DNA of 64,000 nucleotides from DASRDR01 sp044867785 (lineage in GTDB: Bacteria > Methylomirabilota > Methylomirabilia > Rokubacteriales > DASRDR01), in contig JBIOVM010000069.1 of assembly GCA_044867785.1 (NCBI GenBank), positions 1-64,000 of the forward strand, in the 5' to 3' direction. The notes beneath the pieces were generated by a model. That model ran no database searches, was not told the origin of the DNA, and was given only the letters and a program-made list of their open reading frames with translations. This document shows, in pieces, positions 44,437 through 52,778 of this stretch. Positions within the stretch are counted from its first letter, which is position 1. Each line of letters opens with the position of its first letter. The position numbers and the translations under genes were made by a program.

Positions 44437-45336
44437 ATGACGGGGCTCGTGGTCGTCCTCGCTCCGCCGCGCAGCTTCGGGTCCGTGGTGGGAGCCATGC
44501 TCGGTCAGCACCCCGATCTCTTCGGGTTGCCCGAGGTGAATCTCTTCCTGGCGGAGACCATGGGCGAACGAGCCGGTATGCTGGCCGCGCGCCCGTTGGC
44601 GGACCACGGACTGCTGCGCGCCGTGGCCCAGCTCGTGCGCAACGAACAGACGGTGCCCGCCGTGACCGAAGCACGGCGCTGGCTCCACGCGCGCCGGCGC
44701 CTCACCACGCTCTCGGTCCTTCACGAGCTGATGACCGTGGTGCGGCCCCGGATCCTGGTCGATCGCAGCACGACGACGGTGGAGCACGCGGCGCACATGC
44801 AGCGTGCGCGGCGGAGCGTCGAGGGGGTCAAGTTCCTGCATCTGTTGCGCCATCCCGTCACCCAGGGGCAGTCGCTGCTTCGCACGGGAGGGCTCGCCGC
44901 GGTCGCGCGCCTGTGCGGAATGGATCCGAACCGGCCCGGCACGACGCCGGATCCCCAGCGAGCCTGGTTCACGCTGCACACGAACATATGCACGTTCCTC
45001 GACGGCCTGGCCAAGGACGCGATGTTCCGGGTGCGCGGCGAAGACCTCCTCGCCGACCCCGAGACTCATCTGCGCCAGGTCGCTCAGTGGTTAGGGATCC
45101 GGAGCGACCGTGGCGCCGTCGAGGCCATGAGGCACCCGGAGCGCTGGCCCTTCGCCGGCTTCGGCCCGCTGACCGCCCGGTTTGGCAGCGACCCCGGGTT
45201 CCTGCGCGATCCGCGACCGCGAGCCGGGTCCGGATTCCGCTCCGCCTCTCTGTCCGCCCCCCTCCCGTGGCGGTCCGACGGCAAGGGCTTCAGCCCTGAG
45301 GTGGTGGACTTGGCCCGGGAGTTCGGGTACGAGTGA
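44437..45336 (+). CDS. Sulfotransferase (CurM/olefin-synthase ST-like)
   Basis: This 299-residue paralogue of the sulfotransferase at 37782 has the same domain plan and keeps both PAPS motifs: A-P-P-R-S-F-G-S near residue 9 and R-H-P-V-T-Q-G-Q-S in the middle. The V-D-K-S-P block reads V-D-R-S-T. The C-terminus E-F-G-Y-E is shared with the paralogue. It lies 250 bases after the carrier protein on the same strand. Its substrate could be a carrier-bound beta-hydroxyacyl group by analogy with CurM, or a free hydroxyl; the sequence does not decide. Confidence 0.88.
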   Translation: MTGLVVVLAPPRSFGSVVGAMLGQHPDLFGLPEVNLFLAETMGERAGMLAARPLADHGLLRAVAQLVRNEQTVPAVTEARRWLHARRRLTTLSVLHELMTVVRPRILVDRSTTTVEHAAHMQRARRSVEGVKFLHLLRHPVTQGQSLLRTGGLAAVARLCGMDPNRPGTTPDPQRAWFTLHTNICTFLDGLAKDAMFRVRGEDLLADPETHLRQVAQWLGIRSDRGAVEAMRHPERWPFAGFGPLTARFGSDPGFLRDPRPRAGSGFRSASLSAPLPWRSDGKGFSPEVVDLAREFGYE

Positions 45337-45693
45337 GCCGATCTCCCCGCAAGGAACTGTCGGCAGGTCTGACGCCGCGCTATACTGAATCGCGGCTGAC
45401 CTCCGAAGCCTGACGTCGGGTCGTCGCGAGCGGGCCGTGCCTCCGGATCGCCCGCGCGGGCGACCGGGGGCGATTTCGGAGCAGCGTGATCCCTCGACGC
45501 CGACCGTCAAAAGCCACGGAGGCCGCCGCCGGATCCCCAGGCAACCCAGGAGGTCAGGTGCACGCACACCCGGCGGCCGGCTGAGGTAGATCGCACCCGG
45601 CGTGAGTCAGACACCCATTCCTACGGCAGGATCTCGAAGCGGTGCGACGCGCGCTCGCGCGCCGCGGTTGATCCGATCCCGGGCACCCCGCGG
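45337..45693. other. Intergenic region with a possible promoter and a palindrome
   Basis: 357 bases without a supportable gene. It holds TATACT at 45381-45386 with a weak -35-like CTGTCG 18 bases upstream, and the perfect 16-bp palindrome at 45448-45463. If TATACT is used, the leader of the next gene is about 300 bases. Confidence 0.4.
45448..45463. repeat. Perfect 16-bp palindrome TCGCCCGCGCGGGCGA
   Basis: A self-complementary GC-rich site in the gap after the sulfotransferase. It could be a terminator stem (no U-tract follows) or a repressor site. In DNA this GC-rich a 16-bp palindrome can also arise by chance. Confidence 0.4.
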
Positions 45694-46848
45694 ATGAGCG
45701 ACACGAGGGCAGGCGGGCAGGACACGGGCGATCGACCCGCCGAAGAATCGCGGCTCCAGACCTCACCGGTCCCTTTCGCGCGGCTGCTCGAGCTACTGGA
45801 ACAGCAACGGCGGCTCGGCCACTACGGCGAGGATCGGCCCGGAGAGACCGCGGCGCGCCCGCCCGGCCAGCCCCGGAGCGGCCCGGGAGGAGCGGAGTAT
45901 GCGCATCGCGCGGTGCGCCGGAACCTGTACGGCGGCGAGGAGATGGCGTACTGGGTGTTCGAGCCGTCCCGCCCGACACCGGAGTCGGCGCCCCTCGTGG
46001 TCTTCCTCCACGGCTGGGGCGGAGGATCGCCCGCCAAGTACGGAGCATGGTTCGACCACCTCGTGCGACGGGGCCACATCGTCGTGTTCCCGATCTATCA
46101 GGGCTCCATGCAGCCCTGGGCCAGGCCCTGGAACCGGACGTCGCCCACCAAGATGCTGGACAACGTCGTGAGCACGGTGAAGGACGCCATCCAGCGTCTC
46201 GGGACGGGTGGCCACGTCCGTCCGGACCTCCTGCGGTTCGCCGTGGCGGGTTGCTCGCTCGGGGGGGCCTTGACCACGCAGCTCGCGGCCGTGGCGGGGC
46301 AGCGGGCTCTCCCGATCCCCAAGGCCATCATGCCCATGGTCCCCGGGCGGGGTCTGTGGGCCCGGACACCGCTGCCGACCGTCAACCTACAGAAGATCCC
46401 GTCCTCGATACTGATGGTCGTCGTCGTGTGCGAGGACGATCTGAGCGCCCGAGACTTCGAAGGCAAGGCGATCTTCCGCGCCACGCCGCAGATCCCGGCA
46501 GAGAACAAGAACTACGTCGTCATGCTGACCGACCGTCACGGCACGCCATCGCTCGTCGCCAATCACAACTCGCCGGCGGCAGGCAACCCAGCCTACGGCA
46601 TGGGAGAGCGCGACCTGACGCCCCCCGACGCGCGGCAGTACTATGGCTACTGGAAGCTGTTCGACGGGCTCATCGACGCGGCTTTTCACGGGCGGCATCG
46701 CCAGTACGCCCTCGGTGACACGCCGGAGCAGCGCTTCATGGGCGTCTGGAGCGACGGCGTCCCGGTGAAGCCCCTCATGGTCGTCACGGATGCGACGTCC
46801 TTGCCGCCCTTCCGCCTCCATCGCCGCGCCGACTCCGGCAGGCGGTAG
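45694..46848 (+). CDS. Alpha/beta hydrolase, cytoplasmic
   Basis: This 384-residue protein has a disordered N-terminal ~70 residues followed by an alpha/beta hydrolase domain: F-L-H-G-W-G-G-G oxyanion segment near residue 105, nucleophile elbow G-C-S-L-G-G (Ser about 189), a later acidic residue in V-C-E-D-D, and a candidate His in D-R-H-G-T-P. It has no signal peptide. It lies between a sulfotransferase and the propeller/sulfotransferase cassette. A thioesterase acting on a sulfonated acyl chain, as the CurM TE does, is one possibility; a generic esterase is the alternative. Confidence 0.78.
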   Translation: MSDTRAGGQDTGDRPAEESRLQTSPVPFARLLELLEQQRRLGHYGEDRPGETAARPPGQPRSGPGGAEYAHRAVRRNLYGGEEMAYWVFEPSRPTPESAPLVVFLHGWGGGSPAKYGAWFDHLVRRGHIVVFPIYQGSMQPWARPWNRTSPTKMLDNVVSTVKDAIQRLGTGGHVRPDLLRFAVAGCSLGGALTTQLAAVAGQRALPIPKAIMPMVPGRGLWARTPLPTVNLQKIPSSILMVVVVCEDDLSARDFEGKAIFRATPQIPAENKNYVVMLTDRHGTPSLVANHNSPAAGNPAYGMGERDLTPPDARQYYGYWKLFDGLIDAAFHGRHRQYALGDTPEQRFMGVWSDGVPVKPLMVVTDATSLPPFRLHRRADSGRR

Positions 46849-46902
46849 CCGACCGGTGGAGCCCGCCGGTGGGGCCGCGGGCACACCAGCGGACGCCTCG
46901 GT

Positions 46903-46942
46903 GTCTCGAGCGGTCGTGACTCGTCTCGAGCGGTCGTGACTC
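46903..46942. repeat. Perfect tandem direct repeat, 2 x 20 bp
   Basis: The unit GTCTCGAGCGGTCGTGACTC occurs twice head to tail with no mismatch (46903-46922 and 46923-46942). It lies 49 bases before the start of the propeller gene at 46991. Exact duplication in a gene-start region suggests an operator or a recent slippage event. Confidence 0.75.
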
Positions 46943-46990
46943 CGCCACTGTCGACATCCTTCGCTGGCCGTGCGCCCAAGGAGCCACTCG

Positions 46991-48484
46991 GTGCCCGCCT
47001 CGCCCCGGTCACAGAGCCTGTCCGTGATTAGCGCCGCCGCGATCGCCGCGTCCCCCGGCCCCGGGCCCGCCGGGCTCGAGCTCGGCGATTTCCAGCTGCT
47101 GCCGATGGCCGGCGTCAACGAGTCCATCCGGACGAGCCAGGCCGCCGTCTGGTTCAACGACGCGCTCGTCGTCGGGACGGGGCGCGCTCCGCTGGGCTTC
47201 ATGGGTCGGTACACCGCCCGCCAGGGATCCGGGGCGCCGGCCGGCCGAGCCGGCTTTGGTTCCCGGCGACCGGATACGGGAGCCCGCGAGGAGGATGGCG
47301 CCCAGATCGTGAGTTTCCAGCCGACCACCGGAGCGTGGCGGCTCGTGTACTCGAGCCCACTCACAATCGGCCGCGATGGCCGGGCGCGTGCCCGCGACCG
47401 CAGCATCCGAGCAGCGCGCGTCCATCAGGGGCACGGCGACCCGGCGCCCGCACTGTACGTCGCGGCGGGGTCTCTCGAGCGCCAGGTCGTCTTCCTGCGC
47501 TCGGTGGATGGCCTGAGTTTCGAAGAGTGCCGGGCCCCCGGGTTCGGTCTGGGCGACGTGGATGCTCCGTCCGCGCGGTCGATCGTGAGCCTCGGACACC
47601 GCCTGTATTCCACGCCCGTCGGCAAGAACTTCGAGCGGGGCATGTTCGACGACAACTTGACGGATTACCCGATCGTCTTCGAGGCGGACGATCCCCTGAA
47701 CGGTCCGTGGCGACCGGCGAGCGAGCGAGGCTTCGGGGATCCTGACAACGTCTCCGTGAACGAGATGGCGGCAATGGGCGACCACCTCTACGCCGCCACG
47801 ATCAACCGCCGCGGATTCCAGGTCTGGAAGACTCGACCAGACGGGCGGCCGCCCTATCGCTGGAGCAGAATCGTGGCGGAGGGGGCGTGGCGCGGACCCG
47901 CCAGCAGTGTGCCCTCGGCCATGTGCGTGTTCCGCGGCGCCCTCTACGTGGGTGGCACGCTGCAGCGCCAGGGCCAGGGCGGCCGCGACCGTTTCGGACC
48001 CTTCCCGGCCGAGCTGATTCGGATCTGGCCAGACGACCGATGGGATCTCGTGGCGGGAACGCCGCGCTGCACGCCCCACGGCCTCAAGCGTCCGGTATCC
48101 GGTCTCCCGGGAGGGCTCGGCGACCGGTACACGCACGTGTTCTGGCGCATGGCCGTGTACGACGGCTGGCTCTACGTGGGCGCGGCCGGGTGGCGCTGGA
48201 TGCCCACGTATCTGCGCGGACGGACGGATCTGTCCGCCGTCCAGATGCGGCGGCTCGCGCACGAGACGGCCCAGGCGCGCGACGGAGAGTTCGCACTCTG
48301 GCGGACGCGGGACGGTGAGCGCTGGGACGCGGTGACGACCACGGGGTTTCCGGGCGGCAACCCTCACAACTACGGCATCCGCGAGCTGGTGGGCACGCCG
48401 GCGGGCCTTTTTGTCCTCCCTACTAACAAGTTCGGCCAGCGGGATCAGGGTGGCATCGAGGTGTGGTGGGGACGGCGGCGATGA
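46991..48484 (+). CDS. Beta-propeller-like protein, paralogue A
   Basis: This 497-residue protein has no signal peptide. It is made of repeating strand sets with L-Y-V-G-G/L-Y-V-A-A motifs, W-x-x-I-V/W-R-L-V-Y-S-S-P, and the segment I-R-I-W-P-D-D-R-W-D-L-V-A-G shared by the three paralogues here. This looks like a six- or seven-bladed propeller of kelch or sialidase type, but no catalytic set is visible. I chose the GTG at 46991 because AAGGAG lies 8 bases upstream. Its stop overlaps the tandem sulfotransferase start by ATGA. It recurs next to sulfotransferases, which suggests a scaffold or substrate-handling partner. The family is not recognised. Confidence 0.8.
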   Translation: MPASPRSQSLSVISAAAIAASPGPGPAGLELGDFQLLPMAGVNESIRTSQAAVWFNDALVVGTGRAPLGFMGRYTARQGSGAPAGRAGFGSRRPDTGAREEDGAQIVSFQPTTGAWRLVYSSPLTIGRDGRARARDRSIRAARVHQGHGDPAPALYVAAGSLERQVVFLRSVDGLSFEECRAPGFGLGDVDAPSARSIVSLGHRLYSTPVGKNFERGMFDDNLTDYPIVFEADDPLNGPWRPASERGFGDPDNVSVNEMAAMGDHLYAATINRRGFQVWKTRPDGRPPYRWSRIVAEGAWRGPASSVPSAMCVFRGALYVGGTLQRQGQGGRDRFGPFPAELIRIWPDDRWDLVAGTPRCTPHGLKRPVSGLPGGLGDRYTHVFWRMAVYDGWLYVGAAGWRWMPTYLRGRTDLSAVQMRRLAHETAQARDGEFALWRTRDGERWDAVTTTGFPGGNPHNYGIRELVGTPAGLFVLPTNKFGQRDQGGIEVWWGRRR

Positions 48485-50124
48485 GCGAGACGCGTCCTCT
48501 CTTCATCCTGGCGCCGCCCCACCACCACGCGTCAGAAGTGTGGGCCATGCTCAGCCGGCATCCGGAGCTGGCATCCGTACCCGAGACGAACCTGCTCGCC
48601 GCCGCCATCGTGTCCGCTCTCGATCCCTTTCGCACGACGAATCCGCACTTCCTCGCCGGGCTCTTGCGGGCGATCTCCCGCTTCGGCTTCGGCGGACTCG
48701 GCGACGCCGCCGCCAGCGAGGCGGCACAGAAATGGCTCGACGAGCGGCGGAACGCTCCGACCACGGACGTGTTTCGCCAGCTCCGCGAGTGGTCTGCTCC
48801 GAGGGCGATGGTCGAGAGGATTACCACCCTCGTATCGATCCCCGGTGGCCTCGACCGCCTGGCCGAGGCGGCCCCGGACGCGCGCTACTTGCACCTGAGC
48901 CGTCATCCGCGCGAAGCGTGCGAGTCCTGGTTCGAGACGGCGCGCCGATCCGGTCGTGGCACGAGCGTCCAAACCACGGCCTCGACCGTCTGGCTCAAGC
49001 CGCATCTGCGCATCATGGCGTTCCTCGAGACCGTCGCGATGGACCAGAAGATGTTCATCCGGGTGGAGGCACTGCTCGACGAGCCGGAGCTCTACCTTCC
49101 GCAGATCGCCGAGTGGCTCGGCGTGTCGCGAGCCCCCGAGGTCGTCGAATCGATGCGCCATCCCGGTCGGTCGGCGACCGGGCGCCCCGTCGCGGCCCTG
49201 GTCCGCCCGAGCCCTGCAGGGTCTCGTGGGGGACACTCCCGCTCGGGGCCGGCAGACGGCGGCCTCGAGGCTCCCCTGAGCTGGGGCGCTCCCCTCGGGG
49301 CCGACGAGGTGCTGCGTGTCTATGCCACTCAGTTCGGCTACTGGGACGCCTCCACGATGCGGCGGCCCCCGCTCGTCCTCCTGTGTCCCCACCAGGCCCT
49401 GGCCACCGCGGTGGCGGACCTCCTCGGGCGCCACCCGGAAATCGTCAGTCTCGGGGCCCTCAATCTGTTCGCCGCCGCGACCGTGGCCGATCTCCTCACG
49501 CTCCGGCGGGGCCGTGCATTGAACCTGGATTCCCTCCTGCGGGCCCTGGCGGGACCCGATCCGGCGAACCGGCCAGACCAGGCCCTGCGCTGGCTCGACG
49601 AGCGTAGCCAGTGGACCACGGGTCGGGTGCTCGACCATCTGCTCACCCGCACCGGTGACCGGATCATGGTGGATGCCAGCTCGACGACGGTCTCGAGCCC
49701 GGACAACCTCAGGCGAGCGCTCGCCAGCGTCCCCCAAGCGCGGTTTCTCCACGTCGTGCACCACCCCGACTGCACCGTGCTGCCCGTCTCGACGGCGGGG
49801 CGGCCGGCGGCCCCGACCCGCCCATCCGCGTCCGGTCGGCTCGGCTCCGACGAGTGGTGGCTTGGTGCGCACCATGCCATCGTGGATCTCGGCGACACGC
49901 TACGGCTCGGGCAGTACATGCGGGTCCGCGCCGAGGATCTCCTGGCCGAGCCCGGTCGTTATCTCCCCCAGATCTGCGCGTGGCTGGGTGTCGCGCAGGA
50001 CGCGCGGACGATGGATACCATGCCGACGGCGAGCGTCCCCGTGCGTCTGAGCACCGCGTCCTCTCGCCCGCGCGAGTTCCAGGCGCCGATCGCCAAGCTC
50101 ATCAGAATGCTCGGCTATGCTTGA
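48481..50124 (+). CDS. Tandem sulfotransferase-fold fusion with eroded PAPS-binding loops
   Basis: This 547-residue protein consists of two complete sulfotransferase-like units joined end to end (residues 1-289, ending F-G-Y-W, and 293-547, ending L-G-Y-A), each related to the stand-alone enzymes in the window. The first unit has A-P-P-H-H-H-A-S in place of A-P-P-R-S-x-x-S but keeps R-H-P-R-E-A-C-E-S. The second has C-P-H-Q-A-L-A-T and V-H-H-P-D-C-T-V, so both PAPS motifs are lost. It is likely inactive at least in the second half, and may bind an acyl substrate or regulate the active paralogues. It is coupled by ATGA to the propeller upstream and overlaps the next propeller start. Confidence 0.82.
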   Translation: MSETRPLFILAPPHHHASEVWAMLSRHPELASVPETNLLAAAIVSALDPFRTTNPHFLAGLLRAISRFGFGGLGDAAASEAAQKWLDERRNAPTTDVFRQLREWSAPRAMVERITTLVSIPGGLDRLAEAAPDARYLHLSRHPREACESWFETARRSGRGTSVQTTASTVWLKPHLRIMAFLETVAMDQKMFIRVEALLDEPELYLPQIAEWLGVSRAPEVVESMRHPGRSATGRPVAALVRPSPAGSRGGHSRSGPADGGLEAPLSWGAPLGADEVLRVYATQFGYWDASTMRRPPLVLLCPHQALATAVADLLGRHPEIVSLGALNLFAAATVADLLTLRRGRALNLDSLLRALAGPDPANRPDQALRWLDERSQWTTGRVLDHLLTRTGDRIMVDASSTTVSSPDNLRRALASVPQARFLHVVHHPDCTVLPVSTAGRPAAPTRPSASGRLGSDEWWLGAHHAIVDLGDTLRLGQYMRVRAEDLLAEPGRYLPQICAWLGVAQDARTMDTMPTASVPVRLSTASSRPREFQAPIAKLIRMLGYA

Positions 50125-51529
50125 TCGAAGCGACTTCGTCGTTGTGGGTCGCGACGGCATCGGCAACGCTCGGAGCCAGGTCGCGCAGTCGATGGCCTAC
50201 TACCGGGGACGGCTGTACCTCGGGGTGACGCACCCAAAGGGCGAGAGTCCCGCGGACGCAGCCCGGATCCTCTGCTTCGACCCCGGCCGGAAGCGCTGGC
50301 GCACGGTGTACGAGTCGCCGTTGACGCGCGCCGACGAGAACGCTTTCGTCCGCGACATCTATCGAGGTTCGCCGGGACCGCGGCCGGCTCAGCAACGAAG
50401 TCCGACCGTGCCCCGGCATCGAGGGTTCCGGAGCATGACGCTGTTTCACCCGCGGGACGGGGACGGGCCGTGGCTGATCGCCAGTACGCTGTCCCACTGG
50501 GGATCCCAGCTCATCGTCTCGCGCGATGGCGAACGATTCGAGGAGGTGTCCGAGCCGGGTCTGGGCAACCGTGACGTGCTCTCGTTCCGGGCCGTCCTGG
50601 GTTTCAAGCACATGCTCTTCGCCTCGCCGGTGGGATCCGTCAAGCACGGCGTCATGGATCGGATGTTCGGTGACATCGCCCGTTTGTACGTGTCGGAAGA
50701 CCCGCTGTCTGGTGTCTGGCACGAGGCCATCGCGCCGGGCTTCGGCGATGCCGGCAACCGCTCGGTGTTCAGCATGGCGGTCTTCAACGGCTTCCTCTAC
50801 GCAGGCACTGGAAACCCGGAACGTGGCTTCGACGTCTGGCGGACCGACGCCGAGGGAAAGCCCCCCTTCTCCTGGACGCGGGTGCTGACCCGCGGCGCGT
50901 GGCGGCACAATCTGAACGAGATTGCCGGCATCATGGCCGAGCTCGGAGGGTTTCTCTACGTCGGCACCGGCATCCCCGGGCTCGGCTACGACAAGGCCAA
51001 CGACGTGGGGCCCGCCGCCGCCGAGATCGTGCGCATCGGCCCCAACGACAGCTGGGAACTGGTGGTGGGAGTCCCACGTTTCACGCCGGACGGATGGAAG
51101 GTCCCCACCAGCGGGCTGGGCCCCGGGTTCGGGGACCCCGACAATTCCTCCATGTGGGCCATGGCGGCGTTCGACCGGACGCTGTACGTGGGCACCCATC
51201 ACTGTGGCCCCTTCCGCAGCGCTCTCCGCGGCGAGCCTCAGATTCGCGGCGGCTTCCAGCTCTGGTCGAGCCCCGACGGCGCCCGCTGGCGTCCCGTGAT
51301 CCTGGACGGCTTCGGCGACCCGTACGCCACGGGCGCCCGCACGCTGGCGGCCACCCCCGCGGGCCTGTTCCTCGGAACGTCCACGCATCGGGAGGTCGAG
51401 CGCTTTTGGGCTCGACGCACCGGGCAACAGGCGAGCGCCCTGGCGGGAGGGCTGTCCGTCTTGCTCGGTCGGCCCCGGAGAGCCCCGGTCGGCCGCTCGG
51501 CGAGCAAGCCGGCACCGCCGAGCGGCTGA
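50117..51529 (+). CDS. Beta-propeller-like protein, paralogue B
   Basis: This 470-residue paralogue of the protein at 46991 shows the same repeats: L-Y-V-G-T-G-I-P, L-Y-A-G-T-G-N, F-D-V-W-R-T-D, I-V-R-I-G-P-N-D-S-W-E-L-V-V-G and P-T-S-G-L-G-P-G-F-G. There is no signal peptide or membrane segment. The ATG at 50117 overlaps the stop of the tandem sulfotransferase by eight bases, so the two are translated as a unit. The C-terminal ~40 residues are proline/alanine/arginine-rich and probably disordered. Function unknown. Confidence 0.8.
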   Translation: MLDRSDFVVVGRDGIGNARSQVAQSMAYYRGRLYLGVTHPKGESPADAARILCFDPGRKRWRTVYESPLTRADENAFVRDIYRGSPGPRPAQQRSPTVPRHRGFRSMTLFHPRDGDGPWLIASTLSHWGSQLIVSRDGERFEEVSEPGLGNRDVLSFRAVLGFKHMLFASPVGSVKHGVMDRMFGDIARLYVSEDPLSGVWHEAIAPGFGDAGNRSVFSMAVFNGFLYAGTGNPERGFDVWRTDAEGKPPFSWTRVLTRGAWRHNLNEIAGIMAELGGFLYVGTGIPGLGYDKANDVGPAAAEIVRIGPNDSWELVVGVPRFTPDGWKVPTSGLGPGFGDPDNSSMWAMAAFDRTLYVGTHHCGPFRSALRGEPQIRGGFQLWSSPDGARWRPVILDGFGDPYATGARTLAATPAGLFLGTSTHREVERFWARRTGQQASALAGGLSVLLGRPRRAPVGRSASKPAPPSG

Positions 51530-51535
51530 TCCCTC

Positions 51536-52198
51536 GTGGACTGGGCGGAGTGGCACGAGGAGTACGAGGCCTCACCCTTCCTCATGGCCCGCCTCGCGGC
51601 GGTGCGGGCCCGAATCACGCACTGTCTGGACCTCTGCCCGCCCGGGTCCATCCGCGTCGTCAGCGTGTGCGCGGGAGAGGGGCGCGATCTGATCGGTGCG
51701 CTCGAGAGCCACACTCGAACGGCCGACGTCGTGGCGCGCCTGGTCGAGGTCGATCCACGGCTGGTCGAACGGGGCCGAGCCAGTGGGGAGGCGGCGGGGC
51801 TCTCCGACCGACTCGAGTTCTTCGAGGGCGACGCCACGCTGCCGGCGTCGTACCGCGACTTCGGCCCCGCCCACCTCGTGCTCGCATGCGGGGTGTTCGG
51901 GAATATCCGCGGCGATGACACGGCGCGTCTGGTGGGGAGCCTGGCCTGGCTCTGTGCGCGTGACGGCTTCGTCATCTGGACGCGAGGCCTCACGCGTGGC
52001 GGCACGGCGCACGCCGCGCGCATCCGGGCCCTGTTCCGGGAGCACGACTTCGAGGAGGTCCACACGACCACCACGCCCGGCAACGTGTTCACGGTCGTGA
52101 CCAACCGCCACCTGGCCGACGTCTCCGCCCCGCCCGACCCCGCGCGCCTCTTCGAGTTCGTCACGCGCCCCGGAAACGTGGGCGGCGGCCTCCTCTGA
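51536..52198 (+). CDS. Class I SAM-dependent methyltransferase-like protein
   Basis: This 220-residue Rossmann-fold protein has motif I V-V-S-V-C-A-G-E-G-R-D-L (about residues 40-51), the acidic end of beta-2 (L-V-E-V-D-P), motif G-D-A-T-L and V-L-A-C-G-V-F-G-N. Motif I is V-C-A-G-E-G rather than D-x-G-x-G-x-G but is of a kind seen in real methyltransferases. The GTG at 51536 lies 6 bases after the propeller stop, so it is in the same transcript. It may methylate the pathway product; no acceptor is evident. Confidence 0.8.
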   Translation: MDWAEWHEEYEASPFLMARLAAVRARITHCLDLCPPGSIRVVSVCAGEGRDLIGALESHTRTADVVARLVEVDPRLVERGRASGEAAGLSDRLEFFEGDATLPASYRDFGPAHLVLACGVFGNIRGDDTARLVGSLAWLCARDGFVIWTRGLTRGGTAHAARIRALFREHDFEEVHTTTTPGNVFTVVTNRHLADVSAPPDPARLFEFVTRPGNVGGGLL

Positions 52199-52301
52199 GC
52201 CCCGCGGACCCGGCACCACGCCAGGTCGTGTGGAAACCCACGCCGAGGGCGACGTACAGTGGGGCCATGACGCGACCGGTGCGGGCGCCGAGCGCGCGCC
52301 G

Positions 52302-52778
52302 ATGAGCGGAAGCGCCCGCGGGCCGAGGCGCCGGCTTACACCGGGGCGGCGGCGGACGTCCCGTCGAGAGCCACTCGCCACGCCGGGATCGGCGAAGCGG
52401 AAGAAGTCGCGGTTAGAGCAGGTCCTGCAGGCAGGCCGGACCCCGAAGCGCCGCGGCGCCGTCCCCGACGTGGGCTCCGATCAAGGGGACGAGCTCGAAG
52501 CGACCCTCGGCGTCCTGGCCCGGCACCGGCGCCAGCGGCGGCGAGATCTCGCCCTGGTCCGGTCGTTCTTCGAGGATCCGATGCGCTTCCTGATGCGGGC
52601 GACGGAGGTTCGGACTCCGGAGTCACGCGCGGCGCGCGAGCGACAGCTCCGAGAGCGACTCGAGGCCCTCCGGGCCCTCCTCGACATGATGGAGGGGGAG
52701 ATGCGGCTCCTCGTGCAGGCGGAGGTCGAAAGGACCCCCGCCGCGGCCCAGGCCCCCGCCGGCCCGGTCGAGGGCTGA
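52302..52778 (+). CDS. Small basic/helical protein, paralogue of the protein at 56493
   Basis: This is a 158-residue protein. The first ~60 residues are Arg/Lys-rich and probably disordered. The C-terminal ~75 residues form two predicted amphipathic helices (R-R-D-L-A-L-V-R-S-F-F ... L-R-E-R-L-E-A-L-R-A-L-L-D). The helical part resembles that of the 109-residue protein at 56493 in order and spacing. I used the ATG at 52302; an in-frame GTG at 52230 is possible. It ends directly against the convergent dioxygenase stop. It may be a small partner of the sulfotransferase/propeller cassettes. Family not recognised. Confidence 0.6.
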   Translation: MSGSARGPRRRLTPGRRRTSRREPLATPGSAKRKKSRLEQVLQAGRTPKRRGAVPDVGSDQGDELEATLGVLARHRRQRRRDLALVRSFFEDPMRFLMRATEVRTPESRAARERQLRERLEALRALLDMMEGEMRLLVQAEVERTPAAAQAPAGPVEG

